Shown piece by piece: positions 34,110 through 43,900 of a DNA stretch of 64,000 bases; the first letter of the stretch is position 1, and every line of letters starts with the position of its first letter. Source of the stretch: Bin87 sp965220105 (GTDB taxonomy: Bacteria; Chloroflexota; Dehalococcoidia; Lucifugimonadales; UBA3495); assembly GCA_965220105.1 (NCBI GenBank), contig OZ244811.1:3100001-3164000 (forward strand). The letters run 5' to 3'. The position numbers and the translations under genes are program-made. The notes beneath the pieces are model-generated. The model did not search any database. It was not told the DNA's origin and worked only from the letters and a program-made list of their open reading frames with translations.

Positions 34110-35924
34110 CCAAAGGAATCGTACCAGTGGTCAAACTGGGCGCGAAATAACGGCATCTCCACCTACAGCGATCTTTGGGCTATCGCGGGGTCTGTGGTCG
34201 GAGGCACCATCGGCGGCAGAGTCGCTGGCCGGTTGGTGCCGGTCCTCACGACGCGGGTCAATCCTCGCTTGACGACCGGTGTAGCACGCGGCCTGATCGA
34301 GGAAGGCGGGGAAGAATTCGGGGAAGTTTTTGCTGACGTCATCGCCAGGGTCGCCAGCGGCGGCAGCCCGGCGGGAGCGCTGCTGGATCCCGCGACCTAT
34401 GCCTACGCCGGCGGAAGCATCTTATTCAGCGGTGTGGTCGAGGCCGACGCTCCCGCCAGGCCGCGCCCGGACGCCCTGCCCCCCGGTTCGGCAGGCAACG
34501 GGGCGGTGTACTCGACAACCGGCGCTGCGGTGGACACCGCAACGGCGGACGAAGGCAACCGGCTGTTGGACCGGTGGGCCGCGTCAAACTCGGAATACCA
34601 ACGATACATCCACGAATCGCCGCCGGCCGGCGTGGACTTGGCAACCTGGAATCGGCGCGGGGCCGCGCTGGCTCGGGACGTCCGGACGTCCGGAGACGCC
34701 CTCACCAGGTTCCGAACCGACCACGCCGACCTGGCAGTCGGATACAAAGAGGGCGGCGGGGTCTCGGTCGTCACCGCCAACAACCTGCTGACGGTCGTGG
34801 ATCCGGACGGCGAAGTCCGCGTCTACGCGCTGCCGCCGGGCGAAGCCCGCTTTACAGTGGACGGCGGAGGAGCTGCTGATGCGCGTTACGCCGGCGAAGG
34901 AATTGTTGGGATTAGTTCTGACGATCGGATTGGGGGTCCTGATAACAGTCCTGACCGATCCGGAATGGGCGGGGTATATGCTGGGGTTGGTGATCATACT
35001 ACCCCTCTACGTGGTGACGGCACGGCGGATCCGAGCAACGGAGAGCCCGGTTCAGGAATCCAGGACCACACAGGTTACCGGCCTGGTGGTATGGGGAGCG
35101 CTGTTCCTGGGGTCGCTGGCGCTGATATTAGTCATGGGATTCGACGCGATACCGCTGATAGTGGTTACGGCGGTGATGTTCTTCGCACGTCCGTACCGGT
35201 GGCTACGGCGCCGGCTCTTCCGGAGATAGCGCCGGTTCCGACGGCCAGGCTGTCGGGGCCGCTGCGGGAGGGTCGGGCGGAGCCGTCGGGGCGGCCGGAG
35301 GAGGACGACGCCGGGGAGACGGCGCCGCGGCGGGGGACGCCGGGCGGCCGGGGCGCCCCTCCGGGAACGGCGTCGCCGGGTTCGTCGCAGCCGTCTCCCC
35401 AGGGCTCGCCGCAAACTTCGCCGCAGGCCTCGCCGCAGGTTTCTCCCCAGCCGTCCCCCACCATCACGCCCACGCCCCGGCCTGGGGAGCGTTCCGACAC
35501 GGAGCCGAGTCCGGATGCGCGGCCCGGGGCTCCTTCGACCACACCCTTCGCCCAACCGTCACCCCTCACCGAGCCCGGCATCACGTCGTCCACGCTGACG
35601 ACACCGACGCCCTTTCCGCTGCCCCAGCCGTCGACGAGTCCCGCGGCCACGGCGCAGCCCACCCCGTCGCCCCGGCCGGAGGGGGAGCCGAGTCCGCAAC
35701 CCAACCCCCAGCCGGGGCCGACGCCCAACGTTCCCGCCATCACGCCGACCACCACCACTACCCCCACGCCCAACCCCAGGCAGACGCCGCAGCGGAATCG
35801 GGATCGTCCCGACCGGGGGCGGCGCCGTCGGGAGCTGCCCAACCCGGTGGCCGACGACCCGAACCTGCACCCCAACGAGGTGCAGTTCGTCGACCACAAA
35901 GTAGAGTACCGGGAGGTGGTGTAA
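34110..35924 (+). pseudogene. glycine-zipper/proline-rich protein, cut at both ends by IS elements
   Basis: Open from just after the IS701 target duplication, with no ATG (a GTG at 34194 is the first start-like codon). It reads through an AGSVVGGTIGGRVAGRL glycine zipper and IEEGGEEFGEVFADVIARV, a combination seen in phage tail and polymorphic toxin proteins. After about residue 400 it becomes a 190-residue Pro/Ser/Thr-rich linker (SPQPSP, TPTPNP). Its stop TAA lies inside the IS256 end, so the native C-terminus is gone. Both ends are truncated; the middle overlaps a membrane-protein frame. Confidence 0.6.
34879..35229 (+). CDS. 116-residue membrane protein nested in another frame
   Basis: An ATG at 34879, preceded by GGAGGAG at suitable distance, opens a frame wholly inside the proline-rich gene, shifted by +1. 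The product has four hydrophobic segments (LLGLVLTIGLGVLITVL, YMLGLVIILPLYVV, GLVVWGALFLGSLALILVM, IPLIVVTAVMFFA) and basic ends (RRLFRR). Such a regular pattern is unlikely by chance. Alternatively this is the real gene and the host frame is open by chance here because of high GC. Confidence 0.55.
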   Translation: MRVTPAKELLGLVLTIGLGVLITVLTDPEWAGYMLGLVIILPLYVVTARRIRATESPVQESRTTQVTGLVVWGALFLGSLALILVMGFDAIPLIVVTAVMFFARPYRWLRRRLFRR

Positions 35925-37245
35925 AAGAATCGGTGTAGCCAAAAGCTAACCACCGCGTCATCCTTGATCGGAAGTCACAACCCAACCAAGGAGAACGACG
36001 GTGGTCAAGCAAAGAATGGACCTTTTGGAATTATTACGCAAGCGTGGTATGGACGGAGACGTGGACTTTCTGCGGGAAGCCCTGCGCGTCCTGGTGGACG
36101 GCATCATGGACGCCGAGGTTTCCGCCCAGATCGGCGCTGATCACGGCGAACGCAGCTCGGAGCGGGTCACCTACCGCAACGGCTACCGCAACCGCACCTG
36201 GGATACTCGGGTGGGCACCATGGAGTTGCACATTCCCAAGCTGCGGGAGGGCAGCTACTTCCCCAGCCTGCTGGAACCACGGCGGCGCAGTGAGAAGGCG
36301 CTGCTGTCGGTGATCCAGCAAGCCTATGTAGAAGGCGTGTCCACCAGGAGGGTGGATGACCTGATCAAATCTCTGGGCTGCGACGGCATCTCCAGCAGCC
36401 AGGTGTCGCGCATCTGCGAGCAACTGGACGAGGTGGTGGAGAGTTTCCTGGGTCGGCCCCTGGACGGTGGCCCCTACCCCTACGTGTGGCTGGACGGCCT
36501 GACCCAGAAGGTGCGGGAGGGCGGTCGCATCGTCAACGTCTGCGTGGTGGTGGCGACGGGGGTCAATGCCGACGGGCAGCGTGAGATCCTGGGTATGGAC
36601 GTGGGCGCCAGCGAGGACGGCGCCTTCTGGCTGGCCTTCCTGCGGTCGCTGACCGCTCGGGGGCTCAGCGGGGTGGAACTGGTTACCTCCGATGCCCACC
36701 AGGGGCTGAAGAACGCCATCGCCGCGGTGTTTGCTGGAGCCAGCTGGCAGCGCTGCCGCACTCACTTCATGGCCAACCTGCTCACCCGAGTGCCCAAGCG
36801 TGCCCAACCTGGCGTGGCCACCATGGTACGCACCATCTACCAGCAACTGTCTCCCGCCGAGGTCCACGGCCAACTAGACCGAGTGGTGGAACAACTTCGG
36901 GAGCCCTTTCCCCAGGTGGCGGAGCTGCTGGCGGACGCCGCGCCGGACCTCCTGGCCTTCACGGCCTTCCCAGTGGCCCACTGGCAGAAGCTGTGGTCCA
37001 ACAACCCGCAGGAACGGCTGAACCGGGAGATAAGGCGCCGCACTGATGTGGTGGGCATCTTCCCCAACCGGCTGTCGGCGCGGCGCCTGGTGGGCGCGGT
37101 GCTGGCCGAGCAGCACGACGAATGGGCCGAAGCCCGCCGCTACCTCACCATCCCCAACGCCGCCGGCAACGAGGCACTGCCGACGCCCAATATGCTGGAC
37201 ACAGCGACCTAATCAACATCAAAAGGGATGACGCGCTTTTACACC
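35918..37245. mobile_element. IS256-family insertion sequence
   Basis: A 1328-bp element with ends GGTGTAAAAG and CTTTTACACC and a further shared GCGTCATCC block. The flanking bases differ (TACCGGGA against TATTGACG), so no 8-9 bp duplication is seen. Together with the truncated genes on both sides, this suggests an IS-mediated deletion. Confidence 0.87.
36001..37212 (+). CDS. IS256-family transposase
   Basis: A 403-residue mutator-type transposase. The N-terminal region includes SAQIGADHGERSSERVTYRNGYRNRTWDTR, the core has YVWLDGLTQKVREGGR and VTSDAHQGLKNAIAAVF (second Asp in the hallmark SDAHxGL), WQRCRTHFMANLL, and the Glu in NNPQERLNREIRRRTDVVGIFPN. GTG at 36001 is the start, with AAGGAG upstream. 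Intact. Confidence 0.95.
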   Translation: MVKQRMDLLELLRKRGMDGDVDFLREALRVLVDGIMDAEVSAQIGADHGERSSERVTYRNGYRNRTWDTRVGTMELHIPKLREGSYFPSLLEPRRRSEKALLSVIQQAYVEGVSTRRVDDLIKSLGCDGISSSQVSRICEQLDEVVESFLGRPLDGGPYPYVWLDGLTQKVREGGRIVNVCVVVATGVNADGQREILGMDVGASEDGAFWLAFLRSLTARGLSGVELVTSDAHQGLKNAIAAVFAGASWQRCRTHFMANLLTRVPKRAQPGVATMVRTIYQQLSPAEVHGQLDRVVEQLREPFPQVAELLADAAPDLLAFTAFPVAHWQKLWSNNPQERLNREIRRRTDVVGIFPNRLSARRLVGAVLAEQHDEWAEARRYLTIPNAAGNEALPTPNMLDTAT

Positions 37246-37246
37246 T

Positions 37247-37816
37247 ATTGACGGGACACTACCCTTCCCGTTCCTCTTCGTGCTGACCTACACCGGTATG
37301 CGCAAGGGCGAGGCCTGGGGCCTCAAATGGCGCCACGTAAACCTCCGCAAAAGGTCTATCGATGTGATGGAGGCCGTGGTCCGGACACGAAACAGCGGGA
37401 ATGTCCGGAACCGTCCCAAAACCGAGAAGGGAGTCCGAACGATCGACCTGCCCGATGTGGCGGTGGAGTTTCTCGAGCGCTACCTGTCGCAGCAGGGACC
37501 TGATCTCGGACCCGATGACTTGGTGTTCCCTGGGAGCGACGGCGGCATGATGGCGGAGACGACCATGATGCGTCGGCTCAAGGAATTGGGCGCTCGCGTG
37601 GGCGCGCCGACCATCACTTTCCATGCGTTGCGGCATTTTCACGCCAGCGTGTGCCTCGAGGACGATGAGAACGCTCTGGCTACCTCCCGAAGGCTAGGTC
37701 ACGGAAGCATCACTACCACTATCGACACGTATGGACATCTGCTGAAGGGACGGCAGAAATCCCTGGCGCAATCCTTCGCCAAAGCCTTGGATCGTTCGAA
37801 CCAATCCCGGCCCTGA
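37247..37816 (+). pseudogene. tyrosine recombinase (integrase), catalytic domain only
   Basis: Open frame from the IS256 end: IDGTLPFPFLFVLTYTGMRKGEAWGLKW holds the first catalytic Arg, TEKGVRTIDLP the Lys region, FHALRHFHAS the HxxR pair, LGHGSITTTIDTYGHL the His and the nucleophilic Tyr. The N-terminal arm-binding and core-binding domains are missing, removed at the IS junction. A tRNA-Ser 3' fragment lies 97 bp downstream, the usual place for the attachment site of such integrases. Confidence 0.85.
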
Positions 37817-37913
37817 TTCCCGCCCCGCCCTGATCCGACCCGATCCCAGGGGAACTCACTCCTTCCTGCGGGATCGGTTTTCTGTCTACGCAGCCCTACC
37901 GAACCCTACTCAA

Positions 37914-37947
37914 TCGGCAGGGGGTTCGAATCCCGCCCTCTCCGCCA
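37914..37947 (+). repeat. tRNA-Ser 3' fragment, probable att site
   Basis: ATCGGCAGGGGGTTCGAATC followed by CCGCCCTCTCCGCCA reproduces the T arm, acceptor 3' strand and CCA of a tRNA-Ser whose 5' half is absent here. A bare tRNA 3' end beside an integrase gene is the classic hybrid attachment site left by an integrated element; the intact tRNA-Ser should lie at the other junction, which is not in this window. Confidence 0.75.
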
Positions 37948-38239
37948 TTTTATCGTTTACCGGACTCTATAAACGGCCATTTCGTGCTCAAAATGGGCAG
38001 GAAATGGCCGTTTTCGCATTCAGGATATTCCCAAGAAATCCGGTGTATTCCGCAAATAATGGTGTACAAATTAGTATTCAGAGACGTACAGAGACAAGTA
38101 TGCTGAGTCTGGATTCGATGAGTACGGACCGGCAACACAAGCCCCGGGCTGCGGCGTTCGTTGGAACCGTCAAAGGCCCTGCCACCTACTCGAACGGCGA
38201 TGGCCTCAACCTCCGGAACGAAAGAGAGGTATTTGATCA
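37948..38239. other. intergenic region after att site
   Basis: I see no convincing gene. AAACGGCCATTT...AAATGGCCGTTT (37971-38009) forms a 12-bp inverted repeat around a short loop, possibly a terminator or recombinase site. GAGAGG precedes the next ATG. Confidence 0.55.
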
Positions 38240-38707
38240 ATGATTGAAAACAGCAACCAGCCGGCCGCCGTGCTCGGAAACGTCCTTACGCGGTTCATCG
38301 AGGAATTCTACCTGCTTTTCCGCCTGGGCTTCGCGTTCATCGTGGGGCTGCATGGCTTCCAGAAAGCGTTCCTGCTATGGGGATTTCCGGCTGGGGCGAA
38401 CCCGGACGGACTCGGCGTCCTGGTGGACATCGCCGCCTGGGTGGAGGTGATCACGGCGTTCCTGATCGGTCTGGGTATCCTGACCCGGCTTGGAGCGGGC
38501 GCGTTGGTCGTGATGATGGTCGTCGCCTACCTCGGCGTTCACGCCAACAACGGCCTTTGGCCGCACCTGTTCCCGGGGGATGGTGGATTCGCGGCTCACG
38601 GCGGCGAGGTGCCGATCCTGTGGTTCCTGATCGCGGGAATCATCGGCGTGCTCGGCAGCCGCAAGTGGGGGATAGAGCGCCTGCTGCTCAAGAGGGAGCT
38701 TCTCTAG
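38240..38707 (+). CDS. DoxX-family membrane protein
   Basis: A 155-residue protein with four membrane helices, typical for DoxX. FRLGFAFIVGLHGFQKAFLLWGFPAG corresponds to the family's first helix and following loop, VEVITAFLIGLGILTRLGAGALVVMMVVAYLGVH to helices 2-3, and VPILWFLIAGIIGVLGSRKWGIERLL to the last. Members participate in respiratory or redox stress functions in the membrane. The stop TAG lies within the CTAG duplication of the next element, so the element inserted exactly at the gene's end without damage. Confidence 0.88.
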   Translation: MIENSNQPAAVLGNVLTRFIEEFYLLFRLGFAFIVGLHGFQKAFLLWGFPAGANPDGLGVLVDIAAWVEVITAFLIGLGILTRLGAGALVVMMVVAYLGVHANNGLWPHLFPGDGGFAAHGGEVPILWFLIAGIIGVLGSRKWGIERLLLKRELL

Positions 38708-39242
38708 CCGAGTGTTGAAATGGGGTTGGCCGGCGGGGTGATGGTACGATGCGGGGTACGATAGGTGTGGAGGTTGCTCAGGCGAGGCAAAGAGCCGCGA
38801 CAGGTTGAGATGCTCACCGCGGTAACTCCAGACGCCCTGGTGCCCCAGAGTCATCCCATCCGGCGGATCAAACCCACGGTGGATCGGGTGCTGGCACAGA
38901 TGTCGTCGACCTTCGACCGCAGGATCAAGACGGTAGCCGGAGGTAGGAAGTTGCGCTACCGTGGCGTCGACCGGAACCGGATGTGGGCTGAACTGACCGT
39001 CGCCGAATACAACCCGGTACGACTGGCCAAACTAACAGCGAACCCGGCGTGAACGGGCAGAATAGTTTGACGTTCCCGTCCAGTCCATGTCGATTAGGCG
39101 AACCGGGTGTAGTCCGAACCCACTACATCGCTACCGCTGACCTTGAAAGCCGTCGCACATTCACTGAGACCGGCGGCTGTGCCACCAACCACACTCCGCC
39201 CCAACCTCCGCCGCTACTCAACCACCCTAATTCAACACCCTG
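38708..39242. mobile_element. internally deleted IS derivative (IS1182-like)
   Basis: A 535-bp element with imperfect inverted ends (CCGAGTGTTGAAATGGGGTT and CAGGGTGTTGAATTAGGGTG) and CTAG duplications at 38704-38707 and 39243-39246. It contains only fused ends of a transposase gene, so it is non-autonomous. Confidence 0.72.
38765..39052 (+). pseudogene. transposase remnant, N- and C-termini fused
   Basis: About 52 residues of transposase N-terminus (PDALVPQSHPIRRIKPTVDRVL, a very common IS5/IS1182 opening) run directly into 44 residues of C-terminus (IKTVAGGRKLRYRGVDRNRM, then AELTVAEYNPVRLAKL). The whole catalytic core is deleted, in frame. The product cannot transpose but could still bind the ends. 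Confidence 0.78.
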
Positions 39243-39459
39243 CTAGTCTCCCAATTGGATGGCGCCAATGGGCGGTCGGGCCTCCTCTCGGAGCGTGGCG
39301 ATCAGACTGGTCAGGTTGATGTCCATACGCTGCTGGCCCATCACCACACCTTCCAGCTGCACTAGGGGCAGACGGCGGCGGCGGCCAGGCGGTGGACCGG
39401 TCAATTTCCGGATCCATACCCGATATACGACATAACCACAGCCCCGCGCGCCAGCCATA
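39243..39459 (-). pseudogene. fragment beside an IS66-like end
   Basis: A 71-residue frame starting MAGARGCGYVVYRVW with AAGGAGGTC upstream. Just outside lies AAGTCTGAACAGTTAC (39491-39506), identical to the right end of the 21674 element. Read leftward from that end, the gene is where an IS66-type first ORF would be, and it is cut off near the CTAG at 39243. The protein itself is not recognised. Confidence 0.42.
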
Positions 39460-39608
39460 CTCAGACCTCCTTGGACCAATTCACCTCACCAAGTCTGAAC
39501 AGTTACGGCGTGATTGTTTACGCGCGATGGAGCGTGTCGGTGTGCTATCGTGGTTGCGGGACCGCTGAGCTTAGCATTCCGGCGACTGGCGCTCCCTGGT
39601 TGCGTTTT

Positions 39609-40976
39609 ATGACTGCTTTCGTTCTGCGGCTCACGGATGAATCATCGGGCCTGACTTCTGCGATGAGGCTCCATGACCCGGGGGATCGGGCCCTGCCCCT
39701 GGGTCGTCTGCTGGACCTACGGTTCCGTGGCTGGGACGGCTCCGATCGCTCCGTGTCGGTGTTGCCTGAGCATGGCCACGGTTTGCGCTGTCTGCAAGAC
39801 TTGGTGTACCGGCTGGGTTTGGGGCCGGGCCGGGTCTGGCCTGGGGTCCAGTTCCTGCAGGACGATCTTCCGGTGGATATGGGGGTCGGAGCGGTGGTTC
39901 GGAGGGCAGTTGCCGGAGACGTTGAGTTTGATCTGGTGGACGTGACGTTGGACCGGAGCGGGCCCGGCTACGGTCGGGACTGGGTTTCTTTCCACGCCCG
40001 CCGCTGGGGACTGGCCGGGGGAGAGTACGACGACTTCGTAGCCGGCGCCCTGGAGGCGGCTGGCTTGGATGACCGGGCGCTGGGCGTCGACGCTCCGGAT
40101 AACCGGCTGGAGCTGGTGTTGGCGCTGGCCACGCGGGTCTCCGGCAGCGACTTTGAGAATTATTCCCGCTTCGTCGACGGTGGGCTGCGTTTCCGCACCG
40201 GGGACCAGGCGGTGCTCAACATGGCGGCCGGATACGGTGGGGTTTGCGTTGAGAAGGTGCAGGCCCTGAAGTTCCTGACCGACCACTACGGGCTGGAGTC
40301 GGAGTACCTCCTGGCTGGCCCGTCCGGTGGGCGTTTGCCGGTGGACCGGCTCCGGGAGTTGCTGTACACGCTGGACTTCCGGTTCGCCAAACGGCACATG
40401 CGCTACTGGCAGCATCTTGCGTTGCTGTACTGGCTGGACGGTGAGCCCCTCGTCGTGGACGCCACCGGCGGGTGTCTACCCTTCGTGTTCCGTCCTGGGG
40501 ATGCGGGCCGGCGTCTGCTGGATTCGGGTGAGGCGGTCCGGGTCAGGATGGTGGGTGAGCCGGAGGATTACTACTATCACCGGGTGGCTCAGGACGTTCC
40601 GCTGGACCTGCTGCTGGCCCTAGAGTGTCGGCTGGAAGGCGCGGACCTGGTGCAGGTCTTCGAGAACGAGTTGGGCCTCTACCTGTCCGACCGGTATTAC
40701 GTCATGCCGCTGCCGTACCGCACCGGGGCTGAGTACCTTCGTTTGCGCGGTGAGTATGAGCAGTACTGTGAACGCTTGGGGCTGCGTGGTGAGGTTGGCG
40801 CCGACTGGGCCCTGAACGGTGCGATCGGTCGCCGGTTCGCCGCCGATTGTCCCGCCGTTGCCGCCATGGTTCTCGACTGTCGGGACCGGTTGCTCGAGCG
40901 CTACGACGACTGGCTGGAGGCTGAGCATGATGCTGGGCTGGTGGTTATCGACCTGCTGAGTTCCGGTGGCCGATGA
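39609..40976 (+). CDS. transglutaminase-like/cysteine-protease-fold protein
   Basis: A 455-residue protein. YGGVCVEKVQALKFL places a Cys at residue 213 at the start of a helix, HLALLYWLDGEPLVVDATGG gives His 269 and Asp 284, the order and spacing of a transglutaminase-like or arylamine acetyltransferase-like triad. Most of the rest is acidic and not recognised. No signal peptide, so it is probably cytoplasmic. The start at 39609 is the first ATG before conserved-looking sequence, but no ribosome binding site is clear. Its stop overlaps the SecA-like gene (ATGA), so the two are translated together and may act together. Confidence 0.62.
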   Translation: MTAFVLRLTDESSGLTSAMRLHDPGDRALPLGRLLDLRFRGWDGSDRSVSVLPEHGHGLRCLQDLVYRLGLGPGRVWPGVQFLQDDLPVDMGVGAVVRRAVAGDVEFDLVDVTLDRSGPGYGRDWVSFHARRWGLAGGEYDDFVAGALEAAGLDDRALGVDAPDNRLELVLALATRVSGSDFENYSRFVDGGLRFRTGDQAVLNMAAGYGGVCVEKVQALKFLTDHYGLESEYLLAGPSGGRLPVDRLRELLYTLDFRFAKRHMRYWQHLALLYWLDGEPLVVDATGGCLPFVFRPGDAGRRLLDSGEAVRVRMVGEPEDYYYHRVAQDVPLDLLLALECRLEGADLVQVFENELGLYLSDRYYVMPLPYRTGAEYLRLRGEYEQYCERLGLRGEVGADWALNGAIGRRFAADCPAVAAMVLDCRDRLLERYDDWLEAEHDAGLVVIDLLSSGGR

Positions 40977-43900
40977 GTGGCCGGATCCGGTTCTGGCCGA
41001 ATCTGGGCGGAGGGGCGGCCCGGTCCCCGCGTGAGGAACGTCTGCTGGCTCGGATACGTGCCTTTCGGGCTGGGGTTGGGGTTGAGGAATGGTCGGACGC
41101 CCGGCTGCGGGACGTGGCCGGTTCCCTGCCGGATTTGGCCTCGGACGAGGGCTTGGCGCAGGGGTTTGCCGTGGTCGACGAGACGGTGCGGAGGCGGCTG
41201 GGCGCCTGGCGGGTCTTTGGGATGGACCTGGATAGTGAGCCGGCGGTGGTTGCCGAAGCGCGGCGGGCCCGGTCCGAGTCGGGTTCCGGCGGCTTCGGCG
41301 ACGCGCTGTTGCCGGGGGAGTTCTACCGGGAGGTTCGTCGGCTGGCTGCGGAGCGGCCGGAGCTGCGCTTTGAGCCCACGGACCGGCAGCTGCTGGCGGG
41401 GTTGCACCTGTGGGCGGGTCGGGTCGCTGAGTTGGCTTCGGGAGAGGGCAAGACGGTGGCTATCCTTTATCCCGCCCTGTTGCACGTCCTGTCCGGGCGC
41501 ACGGTGCATGTTGGCACGTCCAACGACTACCTGGCCGCCCGGGACTGGGGTGCGCTGGAGGCGGTGTACGGTGCGCTGGGCGTGACTTCGGGGTACGTGG
41601 CGGCTGGCATGGATGCTGCGGCGCGCGTTGCGGCCTACGGCGGTCGGGTGGTATACGGGACGCTGCGGGAGTTCGGCTTCGACTATCTGCGGGATCAGTT
41701 GGTTACGGGGTTTTCGGACTGCGTGCAGGGGCCGCTGGACGTCCTGGTGGTCGACGAGGCCGACCAGGTTCTGCTGGACGAGGCGGTTACTCCGCTGGTC
41801 ATCGGCGGCGATCCGGTGCTGGGGCGTGGGGCCATCGGGCGGGCGGAACGGGCGGTGCGTGAGTTGGTGGCCCGGCAGCGCCGCAGCGCCGCTGGCTTTC
41901 GGCAAACCCTGGCTGGTTTGGATGGTGGCGCCGATGAGGGAGAACGGGCGCTGTGGCTGGCCCGCGCCGTGGCGGCTGACCCCTTCGACCCTGAGGTGAG
42001 GGCGATGGTTGCCGGTCATCCCGGGGTGTGGCGCCGGGCCCGGCGTTTGCTGGACGAGGACGGGTCTGGCCGGCCGTCTGCGGATGTGTCGGCAGGCCTC
42101 TATTGCCTGGTGGACGCCGAGGGTCGTTACTGCTCGTTGCAGCCCGCCGGGCTGTCCTTCCTGGAGGAGCGGCTGGGGGACCTGTTGGTTGCGGGTTCGG
42201 ATCCGTCGGGTGTGTTGGGAGGCCACTCGGGGCTGTTGAGCCAGGTGTACCAGTTGTTGCGCGCTCATCTCCTGCTGCGGCGGGATGTTGACTACGTGGT
42301 GGACGACGGCCGTGTGGTGCTGGTGGACCGGGAGACGGGTCGGCCCAGGCCAGACTCCCGCTACCGGGACGGCCTGCAATCGGCGGTGGAGGCCAGGGAG
42401 GGTTTGACGGTTCATCCCAACCGTCGGAACCTGGCGGAGCTGGGGGTGCCCGGTCTGGTGCGGCGCTATGGTCTGGTCTGCGGTGTGACCGGAACGGCGC
42501 AGAGCTCGGCGGACGAGTTCCGCCGTCTCTACGGGCTGGAGGTGGCGGTGGTGGCTACCGAAGCTGGTTTCAGGCGTTTTTGGGGGAGCCGGGTATACCC
42601 GCGCGTTGAGGACCAGCTTGACGCGGTGGTTGACGAGGTCAGGCACTGCCTGTCGTCGGGGCGGCCGGCGCTGGTGTCCTGTCGTACCGTGGAGAAGTCC
42701 CTGCTGATCAGTGGCCGGCTTGACGCGGAGGGGGTTGCCCACGGGTTGCTGAACGCGCGGACGGTGGCGGGGGAGGTCTCAGTAGTGGGAGCGGCGGGGG
42801 CGCCCTGGGCGGTTACGGTGGCCACCAACATGGCGGGCCGGGGAACCGACGTGGTCCTGTCGCCGGGTCTGGACGACCGGTTGCTGGAGGGCTTCGTCGA
42901 TGTGTTGAGGCTTCGCTGTGCCAGGGGCGCCGGGGAGGCGGTTGTGGTGCGGGCCAGCACTTCAGCCGAGGCGGCGCTGCTGGCCCGGCGGCTGTCCGGG
43001 GATACGGACTTTGCGCTGCTGGGACACTGGGAGGGGGAGGGCCGGTTGTTGGTGGGTCCGTCGTGGGCCAATGCGTCATGGGTTCCGGCGGCTGCGGAGC
43101 TGGAGTTCGGGCTGGGGTTGCACCTGCTCAGCACCGAGTTCAACGAGTCGCCCCGGGTGGCGTTGCAGCTGGAGGGGCGGGTCGGTCGGCAGGGGGCGTT
43201 CGGCTCCGGTCGCAGTCTGCTGGCGGCTTCCGACCCGGCGCTGAGCGGCCTGGAATACGGGGAGCTGGGCTGGGACGATGCCGGGCGTGCCTGTTGGCAG
43301 GGGCCAGCCGTGGAGCGGCGGTTGGAGCGGCGCCGTGAAGAAGCGCGCCTGGATGCTGCCCGGGCGAGGGATGTTGTGGTGGAATACGGGGCGGTCGTGG
43401 ACCGGCAGGCGCACAACTACTACCGGGCCAGGCGTGAGTTGCTGTCGGGTTCGGCGGGTATGGTGGAGGCCTGGGCTTGCGATGGGGTCGCGGGAGCCAC
43501 GGCCCGCCTGGTATCTCGCCATTTCCCGGGGCTGACGGTGGACGCCTACGCGGAGCGTTTCGCGGCTTTGTCCCATAATGTGCAGGCAACCTTTGGCGTG
43601 GACGTCGGCGAGGTCTGGGGCTGTTCTCTGGGTGACCTGGGTTCGGCGCTGGGCGACTTGGTGACCGGTCGCCTGGAGGATAGGCGTCGTTCCCTGGGCA
43701 TGGCGCGCTTTGCCGAGTTGGCGCGGCTGTTGGCCCTGGCGGTGGGAGACGAGCTGTGGGAGGTGCACCGGGAGCTGTTGCGGGATATGGGAACGGGTTC
43801 CCGGATCGGTGGGGTGGAGTTGCGGACCGCGCTGGCCGAGTACGTGATCTGGGCGGACCGGCGGTGGCAGGGTTTTATCGAGGAGTGGCACGGGGCATTC

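Noticed and set aside
32649..34111. Seamless rejoining of the tail gene across IS701
   Set aside because: Removing the IS with one CTAG copy does not produce a clear longer tail reading frame with a good start, so the original N-terminus cannot be stated.
30799..37816. A single intact prophage from tail gene to integrase
   Set aside because: Genes are on opposite strands and all truncated next to IS elements; no capsid, tape measure or lysis genes are recognised between.
40901..42742. 613-residue antisense frame under the SecA-like gene
   Set aside because: Pro/Gln/Arg-rich shadow typical of GC-rich coding DNA.
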